Positions 20,701-29,904 of a stretch of DNA of 64,000 bases are shown here, in pieces; within the stretch, counting starts at the first letter, position 1; the number at the start of each line of letters is the position of its first letter. Below the pieces are notes generated by a model. That model was not told where the DNA came from and made no database searches. It saw nothing but the letters and a program-made list of their open reading frames with translations. Both the position numbers and the translations under genes were made by a program. The DNA comes from Pseudomonas capeferrum (lineage in GTDB: Bacteria; Pseudomonadota; Gammaproteobacteria; Pseudomonadales; Pseudomonadaceae): contig NZ_JMIT01000003.1 in assembly GCF_000731675.1 (NCBI RefSeq), positions 42,048 through 106,047 of the forward strand. The letters run 5' to 3'.

Positions 20701-21825
20701 TCAGAGATCGCCGAAGAAGCGCTTCACGCCATCGAACCAGCCATTGGCCTTGGGCGAATGGGAGCTGTCGCCTTCCAGCGAATCACGCAGCTCTTCGAGC
20801 AGCTCGCGCTGGCGACGGCTGAGGTTGACCGGGGTTTCCACCGCCACGCGGCACAGCAGGTCACCTGCCCCACCACCGCGAACCGGTGCCACACCTTTGC
20901 CGCGCAGACGGAACTGCTTGCCGGTCTGGGTGCCTTCCGGGATCTTCAGCTTCACCCGGCCATCGAGGGTCGGCACTTCCAGCTCGCCACCCAGGGCAGC
21001 GTCGGTGTAGCTGATTGGCACTTCGCAGTACAGGTGCTTGCCATCGCGCTGGAAGATCTCGTGCTCACGCACGTTGATGACCACGTACAGGTCGCCAGTC
21101 GGGCCACCATGGGTACCGGCCTCGCCCTCGCCCGACAGGCGAATGCGGTCACCGGTATCGACACCGGCCGGCACCTTGACCGACAGCGTCTTGTATTCCT
21201 CGACACGGCCTTCGCCGTGGCACGCGCCGCAAGGGTCGGTGATGATCTTGCCCTGGCCATGGCAGCGCGGGCAGGTCTGCTGCACCGAGAAGAAGCCTTG
21301 CTGCATGCGCACCTGGCCGATACCGCCGCAGGTCGGGCAGGTCGACGGGGTCGAGCCCTTCTTCGCACCGGAACCATCACAAGGGTTGCAGTTGACCAGG
21401 GTAGGAACGCGGATACTGACCGTGGTGCCACGCACCGCTTCTTCCAGGTTCAGCTCCAGGGTGTAACGCAGGTCGCTGCCACGCTGGGCGCCACCGCGCG
21501 AGCCGCCACGGCCGCCACCGAAGAAATCACTGAACACATCGCCGAAGATGTCGGAGAAGTTGGCACCACCGAAGCCGGCACCACCGCCACCCATGCTAGG
21601 GTCGACGCCGGCGTGACCATACTGGTCATAGGCCGCGCGCTTGCTGGCATCGGACAGCACTTCGTAGGCCTCGTTGGCCTCCTTGAACTGCTCTTCCGAC
21701 TCCTTGTCGCCCGGGTTGCGGTCGGGGTGGTACTTCATCGCCAGGCGGCGATAGGCCTTTTTGAGATCACCTTCGTTGGCGCCACGCTCGACACCCAGGA
21801 CCTCATAATAATCACGCTTTGCCAT
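20701..21825 (-). CDS. dnaJ: Chaperone protein DnaJ
   Basis: DnaJ delivers unfolded clients to DnaK and stimulates its ATPase. The 374-residue type I J-protein has the J domain with HPD at 33-35, a Gly/Phe-rich linker (about 75-120), four zinc-binding CxxCxGxG repeats (CNPCDGSG, CPTCGGIG, CPRCHGQG, CGACHGEG) and C-terminal client-binding domains. It lies 212 bases downstream of dnaK. Confidence 0.98.
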   Translation of the reverse strand: MAKRDYYEVLGVERGANEGDLKKAYRRLAMKYHPDRNPGDKESEEQFKEANEAYEVLSDASKRAAYDQYGHAGVDPSMGGGGAGFGGANFSDIFGDVFSDFFGGGRGGSRGGAQRGSDLRYTLELNLEEAVRGTTVSIRVPTLVNCNPCDGSGAKKGSTPSTCPTCGGIGQVRMQQGFFSVQQTCPRCHGQGKIITDPCGACHGEGRVEEYKTLSVKVPAGVDTGDRIRLSGEGEAGTHGGPTGDLYVVINVREHEIFQRDGKHLYCEVPISYTDAALGGELEVPTLDGRVKLKIPEGTQTGKQFRLRGKGVAPVRGGGAGDLLCRVAVETPVNLSRRQRELLEELRDSLEGDSSHSPKANGWFDGVKRFFGDL

Positions 21826-21958
21826 AGGTCATTTGCACTCTTGAGGGCGTTCGACAGAGCGCTGCGCATAGGCGCATGGGCGCTGTGCCGTAAGCACCTG
21901 CCGCGCGAATGCGTCCTGACAGATGCTGTAAAAATTCGCGTATTCCAGACACACCAAC

Positions 21959-22019
21959 GCGGGAGCAAGCCCCCGCGCGGCGACATCCTACCAGCTCACC
22001 GCCAAACGGCGGTGAGCTG
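21959..22019 (-). other. Strong hairpins between dnaK and dnaJ
   Basis: A perfect 12-bp stem (CAGCTCACCGCC / GGCGGTGAGCTG, loop of four) begins 19 bases after the dnaK stop, followed by a smaller CGCGGG/CCCGCG hairpin with REP-like sequence. No T-run follows, so this is more likely an mRNA-stabilising or processing structure than an intrinsic terminator. Confidence 0.6.
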
Positions 22020-22037
22020 GCCGACAACATGCAAAAA

Positions 22038-23963
22038 TTACTTCTTGTCGTCGCCTTTTACTTCTTCGAACTCGGCGTCAACCACGTCATCGTGCTTGGC
22101 TTCCGGTTCGGCCTGCTGCGCGCCGCCCTGAGGCTGTTCGGCTTGCTGCTCGGCGTACATCTTCTGAGCCACTGGCGCGGAGACCTTGGACAGCTCTTCG
22201 ACCTTGGCTTCGATCGCGGCCTTGTCGTCGCCTTTGACAGCGGCTTCCAGGGCAACGACTGCCGCTTCGATGGCGGTTTTCTCTTCAGCGGTGACCTTGT
22301 CACCTGCATCAGCGACCATCTTGCGGGTCGAGTGAACCAGTGCATCACCCTGGTTACGGGCAGCGGCCAGCTCTTCGAACTTGCGGTCTTCCTCGGCGTT
22401 GGCCTCGGCGTCACGCACCATGCGCTCGATTTCGTCATCGGACAGGCCGGAGTTGGCCTTGATCACGATCGACTGGGTCTTGCCGGTGGCCTTGTCTTTC
22501 GCGCCGACGTGCAGGATGCCGTTGGCGTCGATGTCGAAGGTCACTTCGATCTGTGGAACACCGCGTGGTGCTGGCGGGATCTCGGCCAGGTCGAACTTGC
22601 CCAGCGACTTGTTGCTCGAAGCCTGCTTACGCTCACCTTGCAGCACGTGAATGGTCACGGCGCTCTGGTTGTCGTCGGCAGTCGAGAACACCTGCGACTT
22701 CTTGGTCGGGATGGTGGTGTTCTTCTCGATCAGCGCAGTCATCACGCCACCCATGGTTTCGATACCCAAGGTCAGCGGGCTGACGTCCAGCAGCAGTACG
22801 TCTTTCACGTCACCGGCCAATACAGCACCCTGGATAGCGGCGCCCATGGCGACGGCTTCGTCCGGGTTGACGTCCTTGCGGGCTTCCTTGCCGAAGAAGT
22901 CGGCAACGGTTTTCTGTACCAGCGGCATACGGGTCTGGCCGCCGACCAGGATCACGTCGTCGATCTTGCTGGCGTCGATGCCGGCATCTTTCAGCGCGAT
23001 GCGGCAAGGCTCGATGGTGCGCTGCACCAGGCCTTCAACCAGCGACTCCAGCTTGGCGCGGGAGATTTTCACGTTCAAGTGCTTAGGACCGGTGGCATCT
23101 GCAGTGATGTACGGCAGGTTGACGTCGGTCTGCTGCGCGGACGACAGCTCGATCTTGGCCTTTTCAGCGGCTTCTTTCAGGCGCTGCATGGCCAGCGGGT
23201 CGCCCTTCAGGTTCATGCCGGACTCTTTCTTGAACTCCTCGACGAGGTAGTCAATCAGCAGCATGTCGAAGTCTTCGCCACCCAGGAAGGTGTCGCCGTT
23301 GGTAGCCAGTACTTCAAACTGGTGCTCACCGTCGACTTCGGCGATTTCGATGACCGAAACGTCGAAGGTACCGCCACCCAGGTCATAAACGATGACAGTG
23401 TGGTCACCCTTGGCTTTGTCCATGCCATAGGCCAGTGCCGCAGCGGTCGGTTCGTTGATGATGCGCTTTACGTCCAAGCCCGCGATGCGGCCGGCGTCTT
23501 TGGTGGCCTGACGCTGGCTGTCGTTGAAGTAGGCCGGCACGGTGATGACCGCTTCAGTGACAGGCTCGCCGAGGTAGTCTTCGGCGGTCTTCTTCATCTT
23601 TTTCAGGACTTCGGCGCTGATTTGCGGCGGCGCCATTTTCTGGCCGTTGACTTCGACCCAGGCGTCACCGTTGTCGGCCTTGGCGATTTTGTACGGAACC
23701 AGCTCGATGTCTTTTTGCACCACTTGCTCTTCGAAGCGACGGCCAATCAGGCGCTTCACTGCGAACAGGGTGTTGTGCGGATTGGTGACAGCCTGACGCT
23801 TGGCAGACTGGCCTACCAGGATTTCGCCATCGTTGGCATAGGCCACGATCGAAGGGGTAGTACGCGCACCTTCGGCGTTTTCGATGACTTTGACGTTACC
23901 GTTTTCCAGGATGGAGACGCACGAGTTGGTGGTCCCCAGGTCGATACCGATGATTTTACCCAT
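22038..23963 (-). CDS. dnaK: Chaperone protein DnaK (Hsp70)
   Basis: DnaK is the ATP-dependent Hsp70 chaperone. The 641-residue protein has the nucleotide-binding domain (GIDLGTTNSCVSI at the start, IVYDLGGGTFDVSV in the middle), the linker and substrate-binding domain (DVSPLTLGIETMGG), and a helical lid with an acidic C-terminus ending EFEEVKGDDKK. A heat-shock promoter overlaps the end of grpE upstream. Confidence 0.98.
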   Translation of the reverse strand: MGKIIGIDLGTTNSCVSILENGNVKVIENAEGARTTPSIVAYANDGEILVGQSAKRQAVTNPHNTLFAVKRLIGRRFEEQVVQKDIELVPYKIAKADNGDAWVEVNGQKMAPPQISAEVLKKMKKTAEDYLGEPVTEAVITVPAYFNDSQRQATKDAGRIAGLDVKRIINEPTAAALAYGMDKAKGDHTVIVYDLGGGTFDVSVIEIAEVDGEHQFEVLATNGDTFLGGEDFDMLLIDYLVEEFKKESGMNLKGDPLAMQRLKEAAEKAKIELSSAQQTDVNLPYITADATGPKHLNVKISRAKLESLVEGLVQRTIEPCRIALKDAGIDASKIDDVILVGGQTRMPLVQKTVADFFGKEARKDVNPDEAVAMGAAIQGAVLAGDVKDVLLLDVSPLTLGIETMGGVMTALIEKNTTIPTKKSQVFSTADDNQSAVTIHVLQGERKQASSNKSLGKFDLAEIPPAPRGVPQIEVTFDIDANGILHVGAKDKATGKTQSIVIKANSGLSDDEIERMVRDAEANAEEDRKFEELAAARNQGDALVHSTRKMVADAGDKVTAEEKTAIEAAVVALEAAVKGDDKAAIEAKVEELSKVSAPVAQKMYAEQQAEQPQGGAQQAEPEAKHDDVVDAEFEEVKGDDKK

Positions 23964-24042
23964 GTTAACTCTCCCGAAACTTGAATTTGGTTAGCAGCGA
24001 CTACTTTGGCCAACTGCGGTAATACTTGAAGGCTTGACACCT

Positions 24043-24070
24043 AGATGGGGTTGCCCCGACAGATTTCAAG
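24043..24070 (-). promoter_or_regulatory. Sigma-32 promoter of dnaK
   Basis: On the minus strand CTTGAAA, a 13-base spacer and CCCCATCT match the RpoH consensus almost exactly. The -35 element overlaps the grpE stop codon, so dnaK can be transcribed independently of grpE. Confidence 0.85.
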
Positions 24071-24620
24071 CCTTTTCATTGATCGAAGGCTGAGCGGCGC
24101 TCGGCGCCTTGCTGACCACCACCATGGCGGGGCGCAGCAGGCGGCCGTTGAGCAGGTAGCCCTTCTGGAACACCTTGAGCACGCTGTTAGGCTCGACCTC
24201 GGCGCTTTCTTCCATGGCCATGGCCTGGTGGTGCTCGGCATTGAACGGTTCGCCGTGCGGGTCGACAGCCTCGAGGTTGTAGCGCTTGAGGGTGTCGTGG
24301 AACATCTTCAGGGTCAGCTCGATGCCTTCACGCATCGGCTTGATGCTTTCGTCGTCGGCATTGGACAGTTCCAGGCCGCGCTCCAGGCTGTCGATCACCG
24401 GCAACAGGTCGCCAGCGAATTTTTCCAGGGCGAACTTGTGCGCCTTCTCGACATCCTGCTCGGCGCGACGGCGCACGTTCTGCAAGTCGGCAACGGCGCG
24501 CAGCGACTGATCCTTGGCGGCGGCCAGCTGTTCCTCGAGCTCCAGAACACGGGCGCCGACATCTGCTGCACCAGTCTCTTCGACGTTAAGGTCTTTCTCA
24601 TTCAGCTGTTCGTCAGCCAT
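24066..24620 (-). CDS. grpE: Nucleotide exchange factor GrpE
   Basis: GrpE releases ADP from DnaK. The 184-residue protein has an acidic N-terminus (MADEQLNEKDLNVEE), a long coiled coil (about 25-90 with DLQNVRRRAEQDVEKAHKFA) and the C-terminal beta domain (NAEHHQAMAMEES, VFQKGYLLNGRLLRPAMVVV). It is the promoter-proximal gene of the heat-shock cluster and is divergent from recN. Confidence 0.97.
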   Translation of the reverse strand: MADEQLNEKDLNVEETGAADVGARVLELEEQLAAAKDQSLRAVADLQNVRRRAEQDVEKAHKFALEKFAGDLLPVIDSLERGLELSNADDESIKPMREGIELTLKMFHDTLKRYNLEAVDPHGEPFNAEHHQAMAMEESAEVEPNSVLKVFQKGYLLNGRLLRPAMVVVSKAPSAAQPSINEKA

Positions 24621-24678
24621 TGGGTCTCTCCTGCGCAGATTTCTGGATTGCGAGCCAGGCTCGCCTTTGTTGTCGGCT

Positions 24679-24706
24679 ATATGGGGCCGGAAAAACCAGC
24701 TTCAAG
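24679..24706 (-). promoter_or_regulatory. Sigma-32 promoter of grpE
   Basis: On the minus strand CTTGAAG, a 13-base spacer and CCCCATAT match the RpoH consensus. It lies about 60 bases upstream of the grpE start, in the divergent region shared with recN. Confidence 0.85.
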
Positions 24707-24813
24707 GGGCAACATGGTTTTCCCGGGCGGATGAGAATGTGCGAGCGGGCATTGTCAGGGTAGAAAAAAGTACTGTATAAATAACCAGACCTGACCCTTC
24801 GGGAGCCGCCCCC

Positions 24814-26487
24814 ATGCTGCTGCACCTGTCTATTCACAACTACGCCATCGTCGAGCACCTTGACCTCGAACTTGCCCGCGGCATGTCCGTCATCACCGGC
24901 GAGACCGGCGCAGGCAAATCGATCATGCTCGACGCCCTCGGCCTGGCCCTCGGCGACCGTGCGGACAGCGGCGTGGTGCGCCCCGGCGCAGACAAGGCAG
25001 ACATCCTCGCCACCTTCGACCTGGCAGATATCCCCGAAGCGCGCACCTGGCTTGCCGAGCGCGACCTGGACAACGACGGCCCGTGCATCCTGCGCCGGGT
25101 GATCACCGCCGAAGGCCGCAGCCGCGGCTACATCAATGGCACGCCCTGCCCGCTGGGCGACTTGAAGTCGCTCGGCGAGCTGTTGATCGACATCCACAGC
25201 CAGCACGAGCACCAGTCGCTGCTCAAGACCGACACCCATCGGCGCCTGCTGGACGAGTACGCCGGCGCCATCGACCTGGCCCGCCAGGTGCAACTGGCTG
25301 CCAAACGCTGGAACCAGACCCGCCTGGAGCTGGAGCGCCTGTCCAATTCAGGTGACGAGCAGCGCGCCCGCCACCAGCTGCTCAGCTATCAGCTGGAAGA
25401 GCTGGACAACCTCGGCCTGGGCGAAAACGAGCTGGAGCAGCTGGAGCAGGAACACAAGAACCTGACCAATGCCGAGGCCCTGTTCGGCATCTGCCGCCAG
25501 GTCATCGACCAGTGCAGCGAGAGCGACTCGGGCAATGTGCTCAGCGCCCTCACCGCCAGCCTCAACCGGCTGGGCGCCGCCAGCAACTCACCGAAGGCCT
25601 TGGGCGAGGCCGCCAACCTGATCGCCAGTGCGCAGATTCAGGTCGAAGAAGCCGTGGGCGAGCTCAACCGCTTCCTCGATCACTTCGACGCCGACCCAAT
25701 GCGCCTGCAGGCCCTGGAAGAACGCCTCGACACTATCTATACCCTGGCCCGCAAGCACCGCGTGCACCCCACCGAACTGCCCCACCTGCAGCAACGGTTG
25801 ATGGAAGAGCTGGAAGGCCTGAACGCCAGCGACGAGTCGATCGAGCGCCTGGGCGAAGAACTGGCGGCCTATGCCCAGCATTACAAGGAACGGGCGCGCG
25901 AACTGAGCGCCTTGCGCCAGCAGGCCGCCCAGCAACTGGCGGTGGCCGTGGAACTGGAGGTCCAGCGCCTGGGCATGCCGGGCGGGCGCTTCTGTATCGA
26001 ACTGATCCCTAACGAGGGCAACGACCTGTCGCCCCACGGCCTGGAGCAGATCGAACTGCTGGTAAGCGCCAACCCGGGGCAACCGCTCAAAGGCCTGGCG
26101 AAAGTGGCCTCGGGCGGTGAGCTGTCACGCATCAGCCTGGCCATCCAGGTGATTACCGCGCAGACCTCACGCATCCCTACCCTGGTCTTCGACGAAGTGG
26201 ACGTCGGCATCGGCGGCCCCACCGCCGAAATCGTCGGGCAACTGCTGCGCCGGCTGGGTGAACGCGGCCAGGTACTGACCGTGACCCACCTGCCGCAGGT
26301 CGCGGCGCAAGGGCACCACCACCTGTTCGTGCACAAGGTGCGCCACAGCGACACCACCCACACGGCGGTGGCCAGCCTGGGCAAACGCGAACGGGTCGAG
26401 GAAGTGGCGCGCATGCTCGGCGGCATCGACCTCACCAAGGAATCCCTGGCGCATGCGCGCAAGATGGTGGTCAGCGGCAAGGCGTGA
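24814..26487 (+). CDS. recN: DNA repair protein RecN
   Basis: RecN is an SMC-like ATPase recruited to double-strand breaks. The 557-residue protein has Walker A GETGAGKS (29-36), a long antiparallel coiled coil (about 150-370), the signature ASGGELSRISLAIQV and a Walker B VFDEVDVGIGGPTAE. The recN-grpE divergent arrangement is conserved in gammaproteobacteria. LexA control is usual for recN, but I did not find a convincing LexA box here. Confidence 0.97.
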   Translation: MLLHLSIHNYAIVEHLDLELARGMSVITGETGAGKSIMLDALGLALGDRADSGVVRPGADKADILATFDLADIPEARTWLAERDLDNDGPCILRRVITAEGRSRGYINGTPCPLGDLKSLGELLIDIHSQHEHQSLLKTDTHRRLLDEYAGAIDLARQVQLAAKRWNQTRLELERLSNSGDEQRARHQLLSYQLEELDNLGLGENELEQLEQEHKNLTNAEALFGICRQVIDQCSESDSGNVLSALTASLNRLGAASNSPKALGEAANLIASAQIQVEEAVGELNRFLDHFDADPMRLQALEERLDTIYTLARKHRVHPTELPHLQQRLMEELEGLNASDESIERLGEELAAYAQHYKERARELSALRQQAAQQLAVAVELEVQRLGMPGGRFCIELIPNEGNDLSPHGLEQIELLVSANPGQPLKGLAKVASGGELSRISLAIQVITAQTSRIPTLVFDEVDVGIGGPTAEIVGQLLRRLGERGQVLTVTHLPQVAAQGHHHLFVHKVRHSDTTHTAVASLGKRERVEEVARMLGGIDLTKESLAHARKMVVSGKA

Positions 26488-26523
26488 GCCGTGCCCCCAG
26501 CATTTTCCTGCAGCACAAAGCAC

Positions 26524-26547
26524 AAAGGCGACCCGAAGGTCGCCTTT
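26524..26547. terminator. Bidirectional terminator between recN and fur
   Basis: AAAGGCGACC-CGAA-GGTCGCCTTT is a perfect 10-bp stem with a stable tetraloop and A/T-rich ends on both sides, lying between the convergent recN and fur genes. Confidence 0.75.
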
Positions 26548-26570
26548 GCTATTTATAACGATCGAAATCG

Positions 26571-26975
26571 TTACTTTTTCTTACGCACGTACAGGACCAG
26601 ATTGTGGTCCACCAGCTCGAAGCCATGCTCGGCCACGATCTCGCGCTGACGCTTCTCGATTTCAGCGTCCATGAACTCGATGACTTCGCTGGTTTCCACG
26701 TTGACCATGTGGTCGTGGTGACCGCCATCCGCCAGCTCGAAGACTGCGTGGCCGCCGTCGAAGTTGTGGCGAACCACCAGACCCGCCGCTTCGAACTGGG
26801 TCAGCACGCGGTAGACGGTGGCCAGGCCAACGTCCTCACCAGCTTCCATCAAGGCCTTGTACACATCCTCGGCACTCATGTGACGCTGCTCGGTAGAGTC
26901 GAGCATCTGAAGGATCTTTACTCGAGGCAGGGTAACCTTGAGACCGGCTTTGCGTAATTCGCTATTTTCAACCAT
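26571..26975 (-). CDS. fur: Ferric uptake regulator Fur
   Basis: Fur is the Fe(II)-dependent repressor of iron acquisition. The 134-residue protein has the winged-helix DNA-binding domain (LKVTLPRVKILQML, SAEDVYKALMEAGEDVGLAT) and the dimerisation/metal domain with GGHHDHMVN. It ends in YVRKKK and lacks the C-terminal CxxC seen in enterobacterial Fur, as is usual for pseudomonads. The ATG giving MVENSELRKAGLKV was chosen. It is divergent from bamE. Confidence 0.97.
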   Translation of the reverse strand: MVENSELRKAGLKVTLPRVKILQMLDSTEQRHMSAEDVYKALMEAGEDVGLATVYRVLTQFEAAGLVVRHNFDGGHAVFELADGGHHDHMVNVETSEVIEFMDAEIEKRQREIVAEHGFELVDHNLVLYVRKKK

Positions 26976-27072
26976 GGTCAGCTTTCTCGCCGATGCTGCT
27001 TCGCAGCTTCTCTTAATACGGGTATGATCGGGGTTTACGTTGTCCAGCCAAGATAGTGGAAGTCGCCCACCG

Positions 27073-27606
27073 ATGCAAAACACCAAGCTCTTGCTAACCA
27101 GCCTCACCCTAGTGGGACTGCTCGCACTCGCCGGTTGCTCGTTTCCCGGGGTTTACAAAATCGACATCCAGCAGGGCAATGTCGTCACGCAGGACATGAT
27201 AGACCAATTACGCCCGGGAATGACCCGACGGCAAGTAAGGTTTATCATGGGCAACCCCCTGATTCAGGATACGTTCAACACCAACCGTTGGGACTACCTG
27301 TACAGCCTGCAACCTGGTGGCGGAAAACGCCAGCAAGAGCGCATGAGCATTTTCTTCAACGAGGGCGACCAACTGGTCAGCCTGTCGGGCGACTTCATGC
27401 CAGGGGTGAGCCGCGACCAGGAAATCCTCGGTGGCAGCAGCGACACCACTGTCAGCCCTGCGGCTCAGCCAGAGCAGGCTACGCCTCAGCCTGAAGAGAA
27501 ACCGGCCAAGCCGGGTTCGGTGGAAGAGTCCATCCAGCGCGAAATCGACACCATCGAGGCCACGCCGGTCCCGACGCCAGCACCGCTGGAAACCTCCCCG
27601 CAATAA
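27073..27606 (+). CDS. bamE: Outer-membrane assembly lipoprotein BamE (OmlA)
   Basis: BamE is a lipoprotein of the beta-barrel assembly machine. The 177-residue precursor starts MQNTKLLLTSLTLVGLLA and has the lipobox LALAGC with the acylated Cys at residue 22. The SmpA/OmlA domain follows (RPGMTRRQVRFIMGNPL, NRWDYLYSL), then a Pro/Glu-rich tail. The divergent fur-omlA pair is typical of Pseudomonas. Confidence 0.95.
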   Translation: MQNTKLLLTSLTLVGLLALAGCSFPGVYKIDIQQGNVVTQDMIDQLRPGMTRRQVRFIMGNPLIQDTFNTNRWDYLYSLQPGGGKRQQERMSIFFNEGDQLVSLSGDFMPGVSRDQEILGGSSDTTVSPAAQPEQATPQPEEKPAKPGSVEESIQREIDTIEATPVPTPAPLETSPQ

Positions 27607-27620
27607 ACGCGGGTGGCATT

Positions 27621-27650
27621 AAAAAGCCCGGGCCTAGGCCCGGGCTTTTT
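27621..27650. terminator. Bidirectional terminator between bamE and ratA
   Basis: A perfect 30-base palindrome, AAAAAGCCCGGGCC followed by its exact complement ending CTTTTT, lies between the convergent genes and would terminate both. Confidence 0.92.
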
Positions 27651-27666
27651 CGTTTGCGGCCAGCAC

Positions 27667-28101
27667 TCAGCTATTCAGCTGCTTGGCACGCTGGCAGAAG
27701 GCATCGACCAGGGTGTTGGCAGCCTGATTGAACAGCGGCCCCAATGTGGCGCGCACCAAGGGGCCGGCATAGTCGAAGGACAGGTCCAGGCTGATTTTGC
27801 AGGCCTTCTCGCCCAATGGCTTGAACACCCACACACCATGCAGCTGGGAGAACGGCCCCTCCTCCAGGTTCATTTCGATGGATTGGCCCGGCACCAGCAC
27901 ATTGCGCGTGACGAAATGCTGGCTCATGCCGCCCTTGGCCACTTCGAGCTTGGCCCGCATGTGCGTGTCGCTGGCCTCGATCACGGTAGCGGCAGAGCAC
28001 CACGGCAGGAACTGCGGGTAGCTGGCCACGTCATTGACCAGATCATAGAGCGCCTGGGCGGGATACGGCAGCAGGGCGGAGCGTTGAATATGGGTAGTCA
28101 T
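27667..28101 (-). CDS. ratA: RatA-like START-fold protein
   Basis: This 144-residue protein belongs to the RatA/COQ10 family (polyketide cyclase-like START fold), with LPYPAQALYDLVNDVASYPQ at the N-terminus and FVTRNVLVPGQSIEMNLEEG in the middle. E. coli RatA has been described as inhibiting 70S formation, while mitochondrial COQ10 binds ubiquinone; which role applies here is not shown. It lies divergent from smpB, the conserved ratA-smpB arrangement. Confidence 0.9.
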   Translation of the reverse strand: MTTHIQRSALLPYPAQALYDLVNDVASYPQFLPWCSAATVIEASDTHMRAKLEVAKGGMSQHFVTRNVLVPGQSIEMNLEEGPFSQLHGVWVFKPLGEKACKISLDLSFDYAGPLVRATLGPLFNQAANTLVDAFCQRAKQLNS

Positions 28102-28264
28102 CCAGGCGTCACTTCCAAGGCTGGGTGGCGGCGCTTCGCAGCGTGCCGAAAACAGGTTCTGTACCTACGACAGGGCCTGTATTGTCCGGTATTCATTGCG
28201 GTGGCTCAAGCACACCGAAATCCCATAGCCGACGACGCATCGAGTTGCCTATAATGCCGCCCCT

Positions 28265-28747
28265 ATGGCTAAACAAAAGAAACATCCGACCGGGACCATC
28301 GCGCAAAACAAGAAAGCGCGACACGATTACTTCATCGAACACAAGTTCGAGGCCGGGCTGGTCCTGTCCGGTTGGGAAGTAAAGAGCCTGCGGGCCGGCA
28401 AGGCGCACCTGACCGACAGCTACGTGCTGCTCAAGGATGGCGAAGCCTGGCTGTTCGGCAGCCACATCACCCCGCTGACCACGGCCAGCACCCACGTCAT
28501 CGCCGACCCCATCCGCTCGCGCAAGCTGCTGCTGAACAAGCGCGAGCTGGAGCGTGTGGAAGCGGCGGTGGCGCAGAAGGGCTACACCTGTGTGGCCTTG
28601 GCGCTGTACTGGAGCAAGCACCTGATCAAGTGCGAGATCGCGCTTGGCAAGGGCAAGAAGGAATTCGACAAGCGCGACACCGTGCGCGAACGCGATTCCA
28701 ACCGCGAGCTGCAGCGTGCCGTGCGGAACAAGGGCAAGGAAGACTAG
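28265..28747 (+). CDS. smpB: SsrA-binding protein SmpB
   Basis: SmpB binds tmRNA and places it in the ribosomal A site during trans-translation. The 160-residue protein has the OB-fold core (HDYFIEHKFEAGLVLSGWEV, SLRAGKAHLTDSYVLLKDG) and the basic C-terminal tail (RDTVRERDSNRELQRAVRNK) that mimics an mRNA path. Its RNA partner ssrA lies about 8 kb downstream in this window. Confidence 0.97.
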   Translation: MAKQKKHPTGTIAQNKKARHDYFIEHKFEAGLVLSGWEVKSLRAGKAHLTDSYVLLKDGEAWLFGSHITPLTTASTHVIADPIRSRKLLLNKRELERVEAAVAQKGYTCVALALYWSKHLIKCEIALGKGKKEFDKRDTVRERDSNRELQRAVRNKGKED

Positions 28748-28766
28748 CTCTTCTTTAGCCTGTGCG

Positions 28767-28862
28767 GGCCTCTTCGCGGGGCAAGCCCGCTCCCACAGTT
28801 AACCCACTGCCTTCAAATTCGGTGGGTTACGTGTGGGAGCGGGCTTGCCCCGCGAAGAGGCC
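28767..28862. repeat. Perfect inverted pair of REP elements after smpB
   Basis: Two identical 31-base arms (starting GGCCTCTTCGCGGGGCAAGC and its complement) face each other at 28,767-28,797 and 28,832-28,862. A second stem, TAACCCAC/GTGGGTTA, lies inside the loop, so the whole can fold as one long hairpin. It sits between the convergent smpB and lldR genes and may act as a bidirectional transcript end. Confidence 0.9.
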
Positions 28863-28881
28863 GGTACTGCAAACGCAGACC

Positions 28882-29649
28882 TCAGCGTCCGCTGCGTCGC
28901 TCTGCCCGCGCCACGCGCTGCGCCTCTTCGTGCGCCTCTTCCAGCACCTCCTGCACATACAGAATGTGCCGGCTGGAAACCTCCCGCGCCTCCTCCGCCC
29001 TGCCCTCGACAATCGCCAGGTACAGCTCCCGGTGCTGACTGATCAGCATGTCCCGGGTTTCGGTCCGCTGTTGGTACATGCCGCCGATGTTGGTCACCAC
29101 GTTGCGCTTGAGCAGGTCGAACAAGCCGCGGATGGTATGCAGCAAGACCGCGTTATGGCTGGCCTCGGCAATCGCCAGGTGAAAGCGCGCATCCGCTGCG
29201 CCCTCCTCTGCCCGCGTCACTTGGTCAACCCGGGTATAGCAGTCCTGCAGCGTGTCGAAGGCTGCCTTGAGCCGGGCACGGTCCGGCTCGGTGGCGCGCT
29301 GGGCCGCGTAATACGCGCAGGACGCCTCCAAGGTATGGCGAAACTCAAGCAGGTCGCGCTGCGCCTCGGGGCTGTGCTCCAGCAACTGCAACAGCGGGTC
29401 GCTGAACGTCGAGCCCAGTGACTCGGCGACGTAATTGCCACCGCCCTGGCGGCTGATCAGCAGCCCCTTGGCCACCAGCTTCTGGATGGCCTCACGCAGT
29501 GACGGGCGCGACACACCGAACTGCTCGGCCAGAACGCGCTCGGCCGGCAGCCGCTGGCCCGAGGTCAGCGTGCCTTCGAGAATCATCCCTTCCAACCGAT
29601 CGACGATGTCGTCGGACAGGCGCCGTTGGCGGACCTGATCAAAAACCAT
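28882..29649 (-). CDS. lldR: FadR-type GntR-family lactate regulator LldR
   Basis: The 255-residue protein has an N-terminal winged helix-turn-helix (LPAERVLAEQFGVSRPSLRE, residues about 30-60) and an all-helical FCD effector domain whose metal/ligand histidines sit in ARFHLAIAEASHN and SQHREL. Orthologues repress lactate genes until lactate binds. It is divergent from lldP, and an AATTGGT-N3-ACCAATT operator lies between them. The ATG giving MVFDQVRQRRLSDD was chosen. Confidence 0.92.
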   Translation of the reverse strand: MVFDQVRQRRLSDDIVDRLEGMILEGTLTSGQRLPAERVLAEQFGVSRPSLREAIQKLVAKGLLISRQGGGNYVAESLGSTFSDPLLQLLEHSPEAQRDLLEFRHTLEASCAYYAAQRATEPDRARLKAAFDTLQDCYTRVDQVTRAEEGAADARFHLAIAEASHNAVLLHTIRGLFDLLKRNVVTNIGGMYQQRTETRDMLISQHRELYLAIVEGRAEEAREVSSRHILYVQEVLEEAHEEAQRVARAERRSGR

Positions 29650-29796
29650 CACATGCTCTCCACAAACCCCCGGCAAATATCAGGGGGCGCCTATTCTCGC
29701 CGATCCGCGCTGCACACACACCCATCACCCGGTGTTTTTCCAAGCTCATCAGACGCCCGCTCATCGGCACGCGACGAAAGTTTTGTGTCGGACAAA

Positions 29797-29824
29797 TTGA
29801 CACACCCACGACAGCGCTTTTAAC
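29797..29824 (+). promoter_or_regulatory. Probable sigma-70 promoter of lldP
   Basis: TTGACA (29,797-29,802), a 16-base spacer and TTTAAC form a plausible promoter 80 bases before lldP. The LldR-type operator lies just downstream of its predicted start. Confidence 0.5.
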
Positions 29825-29843
29825 CTAGCGCCCAGACATTGTA

Positions 29844-29860
29844 AATTGGTCTTACCAATT
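29844..29860. promoter_or_regulatory. LldR-type operator
   Basis: AATTGGT-CTT-ACCAATT is a perfect 7-3-7 palindrome of the form recognised by FadR-subfamily lactate regulators. It sits between the lldP promoter and start codon, where bound repressor would block transcription. Confidence 0.85.
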
Positions 29861-29904
29861 ATCCAATGCCAGTGCTGACCAACAACAATTAGGGGCCACC
29901 CCAT

